Made by a program: the position numbers and the translations under genes | The notes under the pieces: model-generated | Seen by the model: the letters and a program-made list of their open reading frames with translations, nothing else | What the model was told of the DNA's origin: nothing | Database searches by the model: none | NCBI GenBank assembly: GCA_933228895.1 | Contig: OW121852.1 | Coordinates: 123,189,544 to 123,253,543 of the forward strand | Direction of reading: 5' to 3' | Length of the DNA: 64,000 nt | From: Platycnemis pennipes | Lineage: Eukaryota; Arthropoda; Insecta; Odonata; Platycnemididae | Shown: piece after piece, positions 31,501 through 43,599 of the stretch | Numbering within the stretch: the stretch's first letter is position 1 | Layout: every line of letters starts with the position of its first letter

Positions 31501-31960
31501 ATTGAAGGCTGTGGGGTATTCTTGTTCGTTCCCAGCCCTTCCTAAGGGACGAAGAGGGCTGAACTCCAGGCCCATGGAAATTTCAGCCTGGAGAAGGGGG
31601 GGTGGAGGGATCTTCCTTAATTTTTTCTGTTCTCCCTCCCTTAGAATTTTTTAGGGACATTTGTGCCCGACTTATATAGAGAGTTTTTTGAGGGTTGTGT
31701 CAAGCGTGGAGAGAATTGGGTGGAGGGCCAGGGAGGGGGTAGTTAAAAAGGGGTGCGTCGGAATAAGAGGGAGGGGCACGAAAGGCCTTTCGTAATTACA
31801 GGGGCGCGCGAGGGTGGGCATAGCGGGGGTGGGGGGGGGGTTAGGTTGTGTGGTGGGAATCGTCCCGTAGGTGGGGAAGGGTTGTGAGATGAGGCGCAGT
31901 GATTCTGTTGAAAGGAAAGAGGGTTCTGTCCAAGGGTTGGTTTTTTGAAGTGAGGGGGAC
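31501..31960. promoter_or_regulatory. G-rich island
   Basis: Dominated by GGG-rich DNA on the forward strand, including a G10 run at 31831-31840 and several closely spaced GGG tracts with G-quadruplex potential. The reverse 74-codon frame is proline-rich by composition. Confidence 0.3.
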
Positions 31961-32137
31961 TCACCATTTTGTTTGCTATAATTTTCTTTCCCTGATTACT
32001 GACCTCAAGTTCAAAAATTCCATTGTGAAGTTGGACAAGTGGCTATAGCGTGACTAACTATCATTTTTTTTAATACTCGAAGTGTTAAGTTTTAAATTAC
32101 TCTTATTATCATGTTCTACTGGTAAAGGTAGGCTCAT

Positions 32138-32290
32138 ATCTACATCTACGACATTTCTTGCATAATATCTAGCAAGCCACTGTAATGGTGTGTGGAAGGG
32201 AGCGAACCCTCGCCAAGCTTGCATTATCAATCAGAGAAAGAACTTTATGCCACGCAGAAATGCAAATAAATACTACCTCGTTTATGTATC
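32138..32290 (-). mobile_element. LINE family G, 3' end
   Basis: Reverse strand: GGTTCGCTCCCTTCCACACACC...GGCTTGCTAGATATTATGCAAG...GTAGATGTAG. Hairpin and tail follow family G; the first hairpin arm is mutated (CCCTTCC for CCCTGCC). Confidence 0.65.
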
Positions 32291-32807
32291 TACTTATTAC
32301 ATGAAACCAGGAGTCAGAATTCTACCATCTGGAGGAAAATATTAGGCACACAGTTGCGGGATACGTGAAAAGTTAGCTTTAAATGATAATAAATTGTCGG
32401 TAAATCCTAAGTGATTAATAGTTTTTGATTTACTAGCCATTTCTGCAAATAAATTATGAACGTATATTTTTCAGATCATGCATGAGTTACTAGTATGAAA
32501 ATATAAAAATATTAATGTAAATAGAAATCACTACATTCTAATTTGTACATCAAAATATAAGATACTTCTTCTGATATCCCCGCGAACCTTCGCCGCAATC
32601 TATAACTGTCCATAATAGTACACGGAAAAAGGTTAGACGTGAAATATACTTTCCATGGTGTAGGATTGACGTACGCACATGCAGAAGTTGTTCTCTGCGT
32701 ACTTCCTCCTTTTCTTGCTTCCATCCAAAAACTGTGTACCTACTTATCTCTTTCCCGGGGATAACGTAGTATTATACTCTCTATCATTTCCTTCTAAAAA
32801 CTATGGC
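32291..32807. other. AT-rich non-coding stretch
   Basis: Nothing supported. Confidence 0.45.
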
Positions 32808-32813
32808 TCACGT

Positions 32814-32868
32814 CACGTGGATTACGTGTTCCACGTAGACCACGTGATATCACCTTGAAGAACCACGT
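32814..32868. promoter_or_regulatory. E-box cluster (three CACGTG in 55 bp)
   Basis: Perfect CACGTG palindromes lie at 32814-32819, 32841-32846 and 32863-32868, with extra ACGTG (32824) and CCACGT (32832) cores between. CACGTG is the canonical site of Myc/Max, CLOCK/CYCLE and related bHLH factors; ACGTG is the HIF/SIM/TGO-type core. The density is far above chance for such AT-rich DNA. A degraded tandem repeat of a CCACGTGAT-type unit is the alternative. Confidence 0.45.
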
Positions 32869-33057
32869 GATTTCAAGTGGATAATCTGAAAGCCACTTAA
32901 TATACATTGCTGTGAGGCATGGAAATTCTACGCATAGAGATTTTCTGGTTAGCTTCTTGCTTTTTTGTTCAGTTTTAGCATGTGATGTGCAGCTTTTTAG
33001 CAGTAGTAATAAGCATCGATCGGAAATGCAATTTATTCAGACAAGTCAAATTGCCAA

Positions 33058-33096
33058 AAATACGACCAGTTTGTTTTTTACAAACTGGTTGTATTT
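33058..33096. repeat. 17-bp near-perfect hairpin with T5 loop
   Basis: Left arm 33058-33074 (AAATACGACCAGTTTGT) and right arm 33080-33096 pair at 16 of 17 positions, with one G-T wobble on the forward strand. A second smaller inverted repeat (TTTTACA...TGTAAAA) follows at ~33105-33125. It is short for a metazoan pre-miRNA; a MITE remnant is possible. Confidence 0.6.
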
Positions 33097-33129
33097 ACAG
33101 ACAGTTTTACAGCCAGTTGTAAAAGCTTA

Positions 33130-34480
33130 ATTACATTTTTAGGAGTGAAAAGTGTAAAGAAGAAAATTGACTTTCCTTAATCTAGCAACCAGTAGTTTGC
33201 AGCAAAATAAATAATGAAAGGGAAAATTAGTTTTCTTAGTGCAATGATTTGGTTATTCTGTCCAGGTACCCTATTATCCTTGAGTGGGCTTGTGCAACGG
33301 TGGCTTCAGGAGAAATAGGAAGAGAGTGGTTCTTTCCCTGGTTAATTCAGTTTTAATCCTGAGAGCCGTTAAGGATGCCGTTGGACCTCGGATGGGTCAA
33401 CGACGGATCTCTCGGGAAATACGTCGTCTGGCTTTTAATATTGGCTTGAATGTCGCTCCCTGGTTTCGGCTTTAGGGGATTTCCAAGATATCCTCCCCAA
33501 GTTACATGCCATTCCCAACGCTTTTGTAATGTATTTTCCACAAGCATCTCCGGCCGAAAATTCTTACGCTAAGTCTTTCAATTGAAATCTAAAACTTATG
33601 CCATAAAAACTAGAATCTCTGGCGTCAAATGCTATTTGAGAATTTAAACTCTTGTTGATGATGGAATTTGAAGGAATTCCATGGAGTTAGTCAGGATACG
33701 AAACTAGTTATACTGCAACAGGCCAATGGGCGAAGTAATTGGCTCGGTATGTAAAATATCTTTTTACCTTTAACTCCATTAATTTTAAACACATTTTTGT
33801 TGAATTTTTTCCGTTTAGATTTTGGTGGTTTTCTTGACAATGGTATGCACATTCTTGCTCATATTGAAATACACATTACACTGGTGTTTTAAGAGCTATT
33901 AAAAATAATTAGAATAATCCGATGTGCATACCTATTATTGTAAGAAGGAGGTTACATAATGAATTTTTTGAAATCATTTTCCACCAAAGTTTTTGAAGCA
34001 TGTATTGACTTTAGGTTGATATGATTTTATTTTAAGGCATAAAATTATATTTAAAGGACATTGAAATTACGAAAAAATTACGATGCTTTGACAAAAGGAA
34101 AACAGTTTAAATCTTTTTGCTACAAAACACGAATTTTCCATTAACTGACAAAAAAACCACAATCTCATGTATTTCAAATTTTTGTACTACCTTACGAGTC
34201 CTTCTGCGCCTCAGCTGGCTCATCAGAAGGTTCTCTTTTTTTATAAATTACTCTATCATTGTGTCCATATAGTAGTAGGATATACCTACTTAGTGAGAAT
34301 ACATTGGATACACATGGATACACACATTAACAATCGCGGTAATAGGCGTTCATTCAAATGTTTTTGGTATGGTTTACTCGTAAGATGTTTGAACTCGGAG
34401 GAAGACTTTAGCTTTTTTAAATGTTCAGAGTTGTTCATCTTGTTCGAATATTTGTAGAGCATATCTGAAGTTCCTGACTT
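33130..34480. other. Non-coding stretch
   Basis: No supported gene. A mildly G+C-richer patch at 33270-33550 resembles the other islands but is weak. Confidence 0.4.
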
Positions 34481-35475
34481 TCCTCGATTTATGACTCCGA
34501 GGACTTCTTCAGAGGCAATTTCTAGCCACCATGTGGGGTACCCTTGGAAGATATACGAGATGGAAGTTTCACGAATAAAACGTTTTCCAATAATCATCGG
34601 GGTGCGACCAAACTGCTCCGACTATAATAATTTCGGGGGTTTATATTCAGTAAATAATGGCATAGGGAAAGAGTTATGGACCGTTCGGGGCAATAAGGTG
34701 GAGGAATGCATCAAAGTTGAGAAAACTGCTTTTGTGCAGCCATCATCAAAGGTCGGATGGCGGGTCACGGTGGAAGGGGAGGAATTGGAGACGAGAGAGG
34801 ACAGAGGAGAAGGCGGATGGACGAGGAAAAGGGAGAGCCTGAAGAATGAGGCCTCTTAAATGCAGCAAAGTAAGACGGAGGATTTTCGTTTATGAGCCGT
34901 TAAAAACGAAAGTGGGATGGGGTTTGAAGAAAGGGGAGGGATTTCGATGGGGTGCAGAGGGGGAGGGGGGAAAGGTCACTATTAAGGAGGATAGAGCCAC
35001 CGAGGAAATGGGAGGGGGGGCCACACGCGGCTATGCAAGCAGACGCCACCGCGTCGCCCACAAGGCTCTTGAATTATTCACGCCGGAGGATGGAATGGGA
35101 AAAAAGTCCTAGCGAAAGGTGAGGGAGAAGAGAATAAGATGGGAGTGAGACAAGGGCGAGAGGGTAGATGGAGGAGGAGCGAAGAATTCGGCTAGATCTT
35201 GAGCTCGCGCCGGAGACAATGAGAGGGACGTGGTGTGGAAATGGTATGCCGGGCGCGGGATAAGTTGTCCCCGGGAAGTGAATACTTGGGCCAAGGGGTG
35301 GAGGATTGAGTGACTGACGAGAATGAGTAGAGAAATGCGGTCAAATTGCAAGTCCGGGGGCGCCAAGAGGTTCCTCTTGAAGAATGCGGCAGGCTCCGTG
35401 GGAACTAGGGAGATAATAGAATATTTTATGAAATTACCGGACGAAAAAGGACTTTTATTATATTCTGGCACGGTT
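34481..35475. promoter_or_regulatory. G+C/purine-rich island
   Basis: Forward strand strongly purine-rich (GGAGG, GAGAGG) from 34770 to 35300, with CpG-bearing patches (ACCGCGTCGCCCACAAGGC at ~35048; CTTGAGCTCGCGCCGG at ~35198). Frames of 122, 88 and 120 codons reflect purine bias (Glu/Gly/Arg-rich) and no domain is recognised. Confidence 0.3.
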
Positions 35476-36275
35476 GAATCAACCCACTTGTAATGCTAGC
35501 CAGAGAAGCAGGGTAAAATTCAGGGAGGATCTTACTTCCTTTTGCACAGTAAATACATATGGTATCCTGCACTTGGTAATGTATTATTTTCACTTAATTT
35601 AAGGAGTCATGCTATTTTGGAATGCCTGAAAGTCATCAATGTTACCCGTTATATCAAATTTAAAATTCAAAGCAATATTTAAGAAGGAAAGGAGAAGTAT
35701 ACTTCCTGCATTTCTTCATGTAAACGGTTATTTGAAGAGAGGTATCATGAGACGAGAGTTATAATTTGAAACAGATGGAAGAGTCTACTGAAAATAGTGG
35801 CGTATCAGCGAGTATGAAAGATAATTACGCTGCTCAGTTTGTTCGCTTCAAGGTTTAAAAGCACGCAGCAAGCAAAGCACAAGAAGTTAGTTACTTACGA
35901 AAAGAGACTACGTTGCAGCACTGTTCATCTCCTTTCCAAGTATTGTGATTACACTTTTTTAATTCACAACCTAGGTTTTAATAACACTGCATCATTTTCA
36001 GGCATCTAGCGGGGCACCGGAATTATCATTGAAACCTTGGTCGTATTAATTTTGATTTTTAAATCGTGGTAAGTTGCAATTTTATTTCTGCCTTGCTAAT
36101 TATGTTGAAATACCGCGCAATACCACCGAAATCCACCGAATTCATTTATATATTTATTTAGTAGACCCTTTCATAAATTATCTTGAAACATACTTGATTT
36201 ATTAAAATTCCTGTATTATAGTTAGGTTTTTATTTAGTTATAGTTCGACGAGCATATAGCTACGGATCCACTTTA
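35476..36275. other. AT-rich non-coding stretch
   Basis: Nothing supported. Confidence 0.45.
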
Positions 36276-36279
36276 AGCG

Positions 36280-36365
36280 TGATCGGTGGCGCATGTTTGG
36301 TGAAGTTTCTCCCCTGCCACACACCTTTGTGGTGGTTTTCAGGGTATTATCTGGATTCTGAATAG
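36280..36365 (+). mobile_element. LINE family G, 3' end
   Basis: GGCGCATGTTTGGTGAAGTT followed by CCCCTGCCACACACCTTTGT and GGTGGTTTTCAGGGTATTAT aligns closely with 55716-55784. The tail is mutated (CTGGATTCTGAAT instead of GTAGATGTAGAT). Confidence 0.7.
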
Positions 36366-37200
36366 ACTTAAATCGATAAACGTAGTCTTCCCCCCTTTGC
36401 CGTGTGTTGTATCTGCGCACTACACATGTGCTTTATTTTTTGCGGGGTGTATTCTTAGCCTGAAATGCCACTCATTGAGACGAGAAAAAATATTACCTGA
36501 TGCGTGGGGACATGTCAATCTTTATAGAGCTGCGCCGTCGTACTATTGAAACCGCCATTCCGCTAATTGAATTCTAAACGAAACAACTTCTAGGCTGAAT
36601 TAACGCATCCTGAATTTTTTTATTCATGTAATAAGTCATAGAAAATATTTTGTATAACTTTGAGGGCATTGGAAACTACTATTCTATTTGTTTTTTTGAT
36701 GAACAACTTTTCAAATTGACTTCAGTATGTCTCCTGTGATTATATATCCCAACCTGGAGGAATCTTGATTTTTTTGAAGGAAAAGTTAGATGTAAGCGTC
36801 CGCTTCTGCATAGTACCAATTACAGAAAAAATGAAAGACAAAATCGAAAATATTTTGAGCCATGTCTGTTTTCAAAAATTCATTATTTGATCCCATTGGC
36901 ATTTGACGGAAATGAAGAACTGAAAATTCTCTCCTCAGTATGATCTTTTCTCTTTATAGAAGTAGCAGTAGAACTTCTTCTTATTGCTCATCACCTAACT
37001 TCGGTGGTCTTTTTTATCTTTCACACGGCATTGGGTGAATATTACTTAAAATGCACACGCTATAATATTTCCCCGTTCCTTGAACTCGAAACCTGCCCTT
37101 ATAGAAGCTAAGTATTCAGAAATTAAAACTGAAAAATAAACGTTAAAAACTCAGGGGATTCTTTATTGTGACCATGAGGGTAAAATGAGCGAGACGCGTT
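36366..37200. other. AT-rich non-coding stretch
   Basis: Nothing supported. Confidence 0.45.
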
Positions 37201-37205
37201 TGGTG

Positions 37206-38310
37206 TAAGATAGATAGATAGATAGATATGCCTCTTTATTGAGCCGTGATTGAGACTATAAAGTTCCCTCTTCCATCTAACCCCTCGTCAATGCATGAAA
37301 TATAGCGTATATATACATAAAAACGTTGTTCTAAATACTCAAAAAATATATAAAATTACAATAGAAAAATACCTAATTAAAATTACAATGAGGAAAAAAT
37401 AAGTAAGATAATATGACAATGAAAAAAAATATTGTTATGCAATGTGGAAAATATTAATATAAGGTTTCCATTAGGAAAACCATATAAAATCAACAAGATG
37501 CAAATGATAACATAAAATGTATGAGTAAAAGCTATGTACAGTTGTGAGAAAAAACGTGAGGATATTAGCTGATGTCTATCACGGAAAAAAAACCCACTGC
37601 AGGAAAACACCCACACATGAAGGAGGGTGTGAAAAACCTGCGAAAACTCTACTGAGAGAAGGATAATGTGATTAAAATTAAGAACAAAATTAGTACATAA
37701 ATGACAGTTGAAAATGTGGTGAAATAATCTTGCGTGTATTTGGCATGGTGCATTTGTATTTGGCCCGTATGATACGTGTCACTCTGCTGGGATTACTCAG
37801 TGTATGTTAACTGTCTCCCTGTTGAGCTTGGAGGAGAATTTAATGTAGTGACTTCTTGGACTTAGTGAGCGATGGTGAATTTCTCATGGCACTGTCAAGA
37901 TTATTCCATTCACGGTAATCAGTTACTGTATATGATTTATTGAATATGACGGTTCGGTGGTGAAGTATCACAAGTTTTTGATTCCCACGTGTGTTGGATC
38001 CATGAACTGTGCTGAGTTTTTGAAAGTCGTCCGTAAGGTACTTCGGCATTTGGTGTGTAAAACTTGATACAGTAAGGAGAGCGTATGAAAAAGACGTCGA
38101 GAACAAAGGTAAGGTTGTGTCCAGAAAGGTCAACGATTGACTTGCCTTTGTACTCTCCCTCAAGCAGATCTTTCGGATCCATATTATTTGATGATGACGG
38201 TATGTATTTGAATGAGCCAGGCTATCTCAATGCCCGGATGTCTATAGTTGGCTCAGTAAATCATGCAAATAGCCAAGCAATAAAATCTGCTGATGCAAAT
38301 GAAAAATAAG
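37206..38310 (-). mobile_element. LINE family J, 3' end with ORF2 C-terminus
   Basis: Reverse-strand frames carry a typical ORF2 C-terminus of CR1/Jockey-type LINEs: HGSNTRGNQKLVILHHRTVI followed by YREWNNLDSAMRNSPSLTKS (38163-37840 frame), the position of the family pattern 'TRG...LWNSLP...S...FKKKLK'. The frame ends at 37840. The 3' UTR then runs to AATAAAGAGGCATATC followed by (ATCT)5 at 37228-37209, a microsatellite-like LINE tail. Frame breaks occur upstream (81-codon overlapping frame 38182-37937). 5'-truncated, inactive. Confidence 0.7.
37209..37228. repeat. (GATA)5 microsatellite, LINE tail
   Basis: Five exact GATA units; on the reverse strand they form the (ATCT)n tail directly after AATAAAGAGGCAT. 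Confidence 0.9.
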
Positions 38311-38599
38311 GGAAAATATTATTATTCTCATTCACACTTCAAAGTTGCTTTTGTTCATCATTCCGAGGAGAAATGTATTCCCTATTCACAATGACCCTCG
38401 AAAAAAGTAGTGGTGAAGAAAGGGATATGCTTGGGATTTAATAAAGGATGTCATGAAGTCCGCCACGAGACTTAAGAAAATCATATGGCAATGGTCTCAT
38501 CTCGTCTCGAGTCTCATTACATCTCAAGTCAACAATGATTTTTAGCACATATAATGAGATGAGTTTAAAAGCCGTGAAAAAAGCATTGAATGATGGTAC

Positions 38600-38890
38600 A
38601 CTATAAAACACTAAATGACTATTTTGAGAACGAGAAATGCTAGATCAAATGTAAGTGTGGCAAAAACTCTAGCTGGAGGAGAAATGTAACTACTTGGGTA
38701 GTATGTTGGAAGGGCAAGGAAACTTTACACCTGCTAAGTTTGAAGCATGATCACCGTGGTAAAGGAGATGTTTGCTCGTTGGAGGAGACTATTGGCGGGG
38801 TTGTTGAGTAGGAACGATAAGAAAAGACTGTTGTTTGCTTCGTTTCTGCGGTTTTACTTTGCAAAAGCTCTCATTCCTGTAAAAGTTGAT
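38600..38890 (+). pseudogene. LINE family H, RT thumb-region fragment
   Basis: A forward frame reads LEEKCNYLGSMLEGQGNFTP (~38672-38731), the YLGS block after the RT palm. After a frameshift it reads VVKEMFARWRRLLAGLLSRN followed by KKRLLFASFLRFYFAKALIP (38752-38880), matching the family region 'AFxxRRxLLxGxLSxxxKKRLVKxxVWSVxLYG'. Stops flank it. Decayed. Confidence 0.7.
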
Positions 38891-38899
38891 GACCGTCTG

Positions 38900-39835
38900 T
38901 GTATTTTTAGTGCTCATAACCTTCCATAAATGGGTCTACTGGAAGCCTTGTAAAAAAGAATCCCAATCGGGGTCAGGAAATTTTATTTTGTTCTTCACGG
39001 ACAAGTCGTTTAATTTGCCCGTAAGCAAACGCAGACTGAATTTTATTTTGTAACTTGTGTATTGGTGACGTTTTTATAGAGCTGGTGGGCGATTAGCTCC
39101 ATCGTAAAAGGCCACGATTTAATTTGGGTACTTTCGCGTGATTGCTTATAGCTTAAGAACTTCAAAATCGAGATTTGCGTATATTTTAATTAGGTTATTC
39201 ATTAAGTGTAATTTGGATCGCATCAATATAGTATTTTTGCGGCTTATAAGTCAATTTTATATTTAATATCAGAATTTGGCTCCAAACCGTAAACAAATGG
39301 TGGTTTTGAACCACTACTTGTTTACGGATGAAGAACACGTATTTAAAATAACGGAAATAAATAAGAATATTGTAAATTGACTGTGTGTGAGGCGTTGGCT
39401 GGTGGAAACCGACCACTACGATCTTGTGAGTAATCGGCTGGCCTCACAAAGTGAAGATTAAGCTATTGAATCCCAGCTCGGATATGGATGATTTCTTTGC
39501 ATTCGGATTTAGTCTAATATTCGATTAACTCAGCCATATAATTGTAGCAGTTTGAACACTGAAAGCCTACTTCTACTACCGTTACTATAATTGGATGTCG
39601 GTTAGTGACGTTTTTTTATTCATGTGTTGAGTTTTTCTTCATAAAACGATCAGCTTGCTTAACTTTCATGCTTACTTTTTCCTATCGTTGACATAGGTTT
39701 AATCACCCAGTGCCATTATTAAGGTTATTGACTTAGCTGGTCTTGACACCTTGATAACGGTACTCAGTGCCGAAATCAAAGTCCGTAGTACTGAAAGTAG
39801 AGTGAAAGGGCTCCATTTATTAATGTTATGAAGAT
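38900..39835. other. AT-rich non-coding stretch
   Basis: No gene. At 39425-39490, CTGGCCTCACAAAG...GCTATTGAATCCCAGCTCGG resembles the box-B half of family C SINEs, but it is too short to call. Confidence 0.4.
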
Positions 39836-39839
39836 GAAG

Positions 39840-40500
39840 TAAAGGTTTACGCGCCGAAGCCAGTGAAAAAGATGAAGAGTTTCCGAGGCGTGGCGCGAGT
39901 GCAGATGGATAATTGGCTGAAAATTGTAAGAATATGCGCGGGGGTAAGAAGAGAAATGATTTATTGCTCGGTTGAAAGGCTAAAAGAGTTATGGTCCAGC
40001 ATGTAGGGAATCGATGTGACGAGGAAGGAGGAGATAAGGGAATGAAAGAGGAATGTGAGCAGAGGGGAGAAAAGCAAGAGGGGGAAGATTGAGTGGGAGC
40101 CCATGTTATTTTTTCCTCTCGCCCTCGCCCTTTCGGGAGAGTCGAGGGAAAATGCTTGAGTCCGCTCTAATTGCTGGTTTTCGAGTCCTTATGTTTGGGC
40201 GGGGATCCTTAGGTGTCGTCCGGGCCTCACCCGGGGGATGTTTTTGCTGTCCCTCGCCGGCCCGGTCTCACCCCATCATCCACCGGTCCGTGCTATCGGC
40301 TCTGGATCAACAAAAGGAGATGTGGGCGGTCGAGCACGTCGTACGCGTGTGTGCTTCCGTGAGCTTACACGTTTGTTTCCGAGGAGACGGAGGTGGAGGC
40401 GAAAGAAAAATGAGACGGAAGATGGAGATATTGAAGGGAGGGAGATGGAAAGGTGTTCAGAGAGTTGAGATTACCCGAGAGGATTGATTCAATGTTTATC
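39840..40500. promoter_or_regulatory. G+C-rich island
   Basis: Purine-rich (39890-40090) then CpG-rich (40130-40400) DNA. The 132-codon and 76-codon forward frames overlap in different registers and have no recognisable domain. Confidence 0.3.
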
Positions 40501-41530
40501 ATGGAGGTGCGGACCTCTAATATATTTTGCTGAAGTTCACCATTTACGTTCATCTCCTACCGAAGCCCAGATGTCCTATATATCCCTCCGATTGTACCTA
40601 CGTCTCAAGGCAGAGCATAACTGAGCTCATTTCGTTTCAAATAATCCTACCAGGTCCAAATATGTGATTCTCTTTATGTCACGAATATTTCTTCAAGGAT
40701 TCTGTTTACACTCTCAGAGCTACCACAGATCTAATTAAATTAGTTATTTTAATGCGAAGAGGAATCATTCATAGCTATATAAATGGAGATAACTCCTTTT
40801 TTCTTGAGCCTGTTTTAGTTTTATTATTCTGAGTACCTACTTAAAATTTAAGTTTTCCCCGATCCTTAAATACAATTTATTTACAAATACAAAGTTAAAT
40901 TGGACGATAGGTTTCCTTAATCTGATTATTTAATGCAATAAACAGGCTCTATTAAGTGACCAGGAATTGCACGTATCATGTTAAAAGTAGACATATGGTC
41001 CCCTATTCTTGTACAGTGTGCCTCTTTCTGGTTGGATTTGCTGTTTCAGGCTTGTTATACAATGCGCTTATCCAGGCAGAGCTAATTTTCCAGACAGAAG
41101 TATAGGCTACCTTGTGAAGCAAGCACCTTGGATTAGAGAGATACTGTGGCTACGCATTCTTCCAGGAGAACTTTCCTTACCTACCTCTATCCATATGTTA
41201 CTTCAATTGATGACATTGAAGGGTTGAAGACTTAAAGAAAATATTAAAGCCAACACATCCCCTAGAAGCACAAATTCCACGGTATTGTTGTGAAGGGATG
41301 GTAGTGTTGTTCATATGGAGAGCATCGCTGTTTATACGGATGGATACCACTCTCTCAGGGTTTAACCTGAAGGTTGGTCTGATAGGCTTGAGGATGGAGC
41401 TCACCCTTACTATTCCAAGAACGTGCGAAATCCACACATTCCGATTAAGGAAGTCAATTATTCACAACACCGAAGTTCTGATAGAAAATCGCATCGTGAG
41501 CGATTAAGTTGGGTATGTTTAGAAAGGCTT
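40501..41530. other. Non-coding stretch
   Basis: No supported gene; several short overlapping frames without features. Confidence 0.4.
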
Positions 41531-41604
41531 CAACTAGATTTGAACCCGGAACCCTCCATTCCGTTGCCCAGCACTCTACCCACCAGGTCACGACGATGGA
41601 GCTG
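41531..41604 (-). mobile_element. SINE family B head
   Basis: Reverse strand: TCGTCGTGACCTGGTGGGTAG (box A) and GGGTTCCGGGTTCAAATCT (box B), with the same spacing as in 12176-12250. The 3' body below 41531 is not clearly recognisable. Confidence 0.6.
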
Positions 41605-41892
41605 TAATATAAGGTTTGATACCGATTATTAAAAATTAATAATTTTAGGGAGAATCGCACATCAACCTCCGAACGTTATTCAGTTGTGGATTGTGAGGGG
41701 TTAGGCGTATATCCTGTTGGATTTGTGAGTCGTGTTTCTTAGCTTGCGCTCATTTATCTCGGCTGAACTATTTCTCCGAGGCTCAGGATCGACACTCGGG
41801 TCGGTATCACTTCTTGGTCGGTATGTCACCCTCCTGTTCCTCGCCACCCACGGTGACCACCTCCACCGCTGCTCCGCTCATCATCGTCGCCT

Positions 41893-42246
41893 TCACACCC
41901 CCTCCTCCACACCCCCTCCTCCACACCCCCTCCTCCACACCCCCTCCTCCACACCCCCTCCTCCACACCCCCTCCTCCACACCCCCTCCTCCACACCCCC
42001 TCCTCCACACCCCCTCCTCCACACCCCCTCCTCCACACCCCCTCCTCCACACCCCCTCCTCCACACCCCCTCCTCCACACCCCCTCCTCCACACCCCCTC
42101 CTCCACACCCCCTCCTCCACACCCCCTCCTCCACACCCCCTCCTCCACACCCCCTCCTCCACACCCCCTCCTCCACACCCCCTCCTCCACACCCCCTCCT
42201 CCACACCCCCTCCTCCACACCCCTCCTCCACACCCCCTCCTCCACC
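41893..42246. repeat. 14-bp minisatellite, about 25 copies
   Basis: The unit ACACCCCCTCCTCC is repeated almost without variation; one unit near 42216-42228 is a base short. Because 14 is not a multiple of 3, every frame stays open and encodes a 14-residue repeat. This explains overlapping frames of up to 203 codons on both strands, none of which should be called a gene. The reverse strand is G-rich (GGAGGAGGGGGTGT). Confidence 0.97.
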
Positions 42247-42870
42247 CTCCCCCTCTCCCCTCCCTCCCTCTCTAGGTTGAGCGGATCGACGACAGTCTCC
42301 AGCTCCATCAGTTCCTGCATATCTTCCCCACATCTCATTGACCGCTGGACCGGAGGAGGGACCGCCGGTTTGGGAAGTGAAAGGATATCGGAGAGAGCGG
42401 TTGCCCAGGCGCTGCTACCGTGTAATAATGTGGCCATTTTAACAAGGACTCATCCCCCCACCGTTTTTATGCCACCCCCAGTATGTGACAGCCACCCCTG
42501 CCCATCTTGCCCTCGGGCTCCGGGGCTCCTTCCACATACTCTTCATAATCACCGGGATCGCTACCCTTTAAAAAAAAAACATTTCCTCTCTTCCTCCTCC
42601 TCATTCATCTTGGCTGGAATTTCGTCTGTTGTCCTGTTCCGAGCTGCGCTGAATCCGAGAAGTCCATTATACGAAAATGAGCTCGTGACCTTCCGTCCAT
42701 CAACTGAGGAGGACGGTCTTGCCTTTAGCGTCAGGGGTGTAAGATTCTCCACTAGGCGCAGCTGGTACCTTCGTGCATCTCCTGAAAGGAATTTCCGTCC
42801 AGTTCTTCGTGAGATGCTAATTCATTTAAATTTACCGCAAGTTTTTCGCTCTTTATTATTTTATTAATTC
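42247..42870 (+). other. G+C-rich DNA with a 196-codon open frame, uncertain
   Basis: The frame 42277-42867 begins right after the minisatellite and passes a Ser/Pro/Leu-rich segment and an A9 run. It has no recognisable domain. A reverse 63-codon frame overlaps. CpG-rich parts resemble the other islands. A real exon is possible but unsupported. Confidence 0.2.
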
Positions 42871-43200
42871 CGTCAGACCCGCCATATGTTGAGCTTTTGA
42901 AGCCGCTCAGAGAAATTCCCGAGAATACATGGTTTCCCTTTTGGGTCTCTGCTCGAGAGTTAATTGTGTTCAGGGCGACGAACCTTTATATTTTTCGCTC
43001 AGGTCTCCGTTTCGGATCCTCCAAAACAATGAATTTTAGTTTGGGTTACTCTACATTTTTTGCATTTTACCTTACTAGCCAACACAAGGACATATGACAG
43101 AGGACGTTCCGTATCGGTTTTCCTACCGTCAGTGAACTGATTGCAAATAATAGTTTTATTTGAACCACAGAATACTGGATATGATAGGAAAATTACTTAC
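42871..43200. other. Non-coding stretch
   Basis: Nothing supported; moderately AT-rich. Confidence 0.4.
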
Positions 43201-43211
43201 GGCACAATTTT

Positions 43212-43544
43212 TGGCTATTTTTTTAGGGGAGGCGACCGACAGCTGAGGTCATTTGCGCCATATATGATAGGTGGGTAATTGGGTAATGGTAGGAGTTTTT
43301 AGGGAATGAAGGAAGGGTGGAGAGAAACCCGGCGTTGGCATTAGCCTACTCTTAACGAAAGGCGCCAAGGGGACCACGGCTTAACGTCCCATCCGACGGA
43401 CGGAGTACTGTACTTGAAATGCCCTCCACTAGACACTCAAGTGGGGACCGGTTTTACACTGCAAAATCCGCCACTGCCGGGAATCGAACCCGAGACCTCG
43501 GGATGGGAGGCCAGTACTCTGGCCACCACACCAACCCGATCCCC
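43212..43544 (-). mobile_element. SINE family A, full length with target duplication
   Basis: A reverse-strand copy of 333 bp, starting GGGGATCGGGTTGGTGTGG at 43544 and ending CCTAAAAAAATAGCCA at 43212. Box A GTGGCCAGAGTA and box B GGGTTCGATTCC are intact. The direct repeat ggcacaatttt flanks it (43201-43211 and 43545-43555). The start base agrees with the copy at 12457, fixing the family's 5' end. Confidence 0.9.
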
Positions 43545-43599
43545 GGCACAATTTTAAATTAAATGAAATAAGCAGGCGTTATTACATATAATCCTTATT

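Noticed and set aside
41732..42437. Five overlapping open frames of 137-203 codons on both strands
   Set aside because: They are produced by a 14-bp tandem repeat that stays open in every frame; the encoded 14-residue repeats are an artefact.
42690..42760. Second hammerhead/Penelope-like motif (CTGAGGAGG...)
   Set aside because: No GAAA core at the right place and no inverted flanks.
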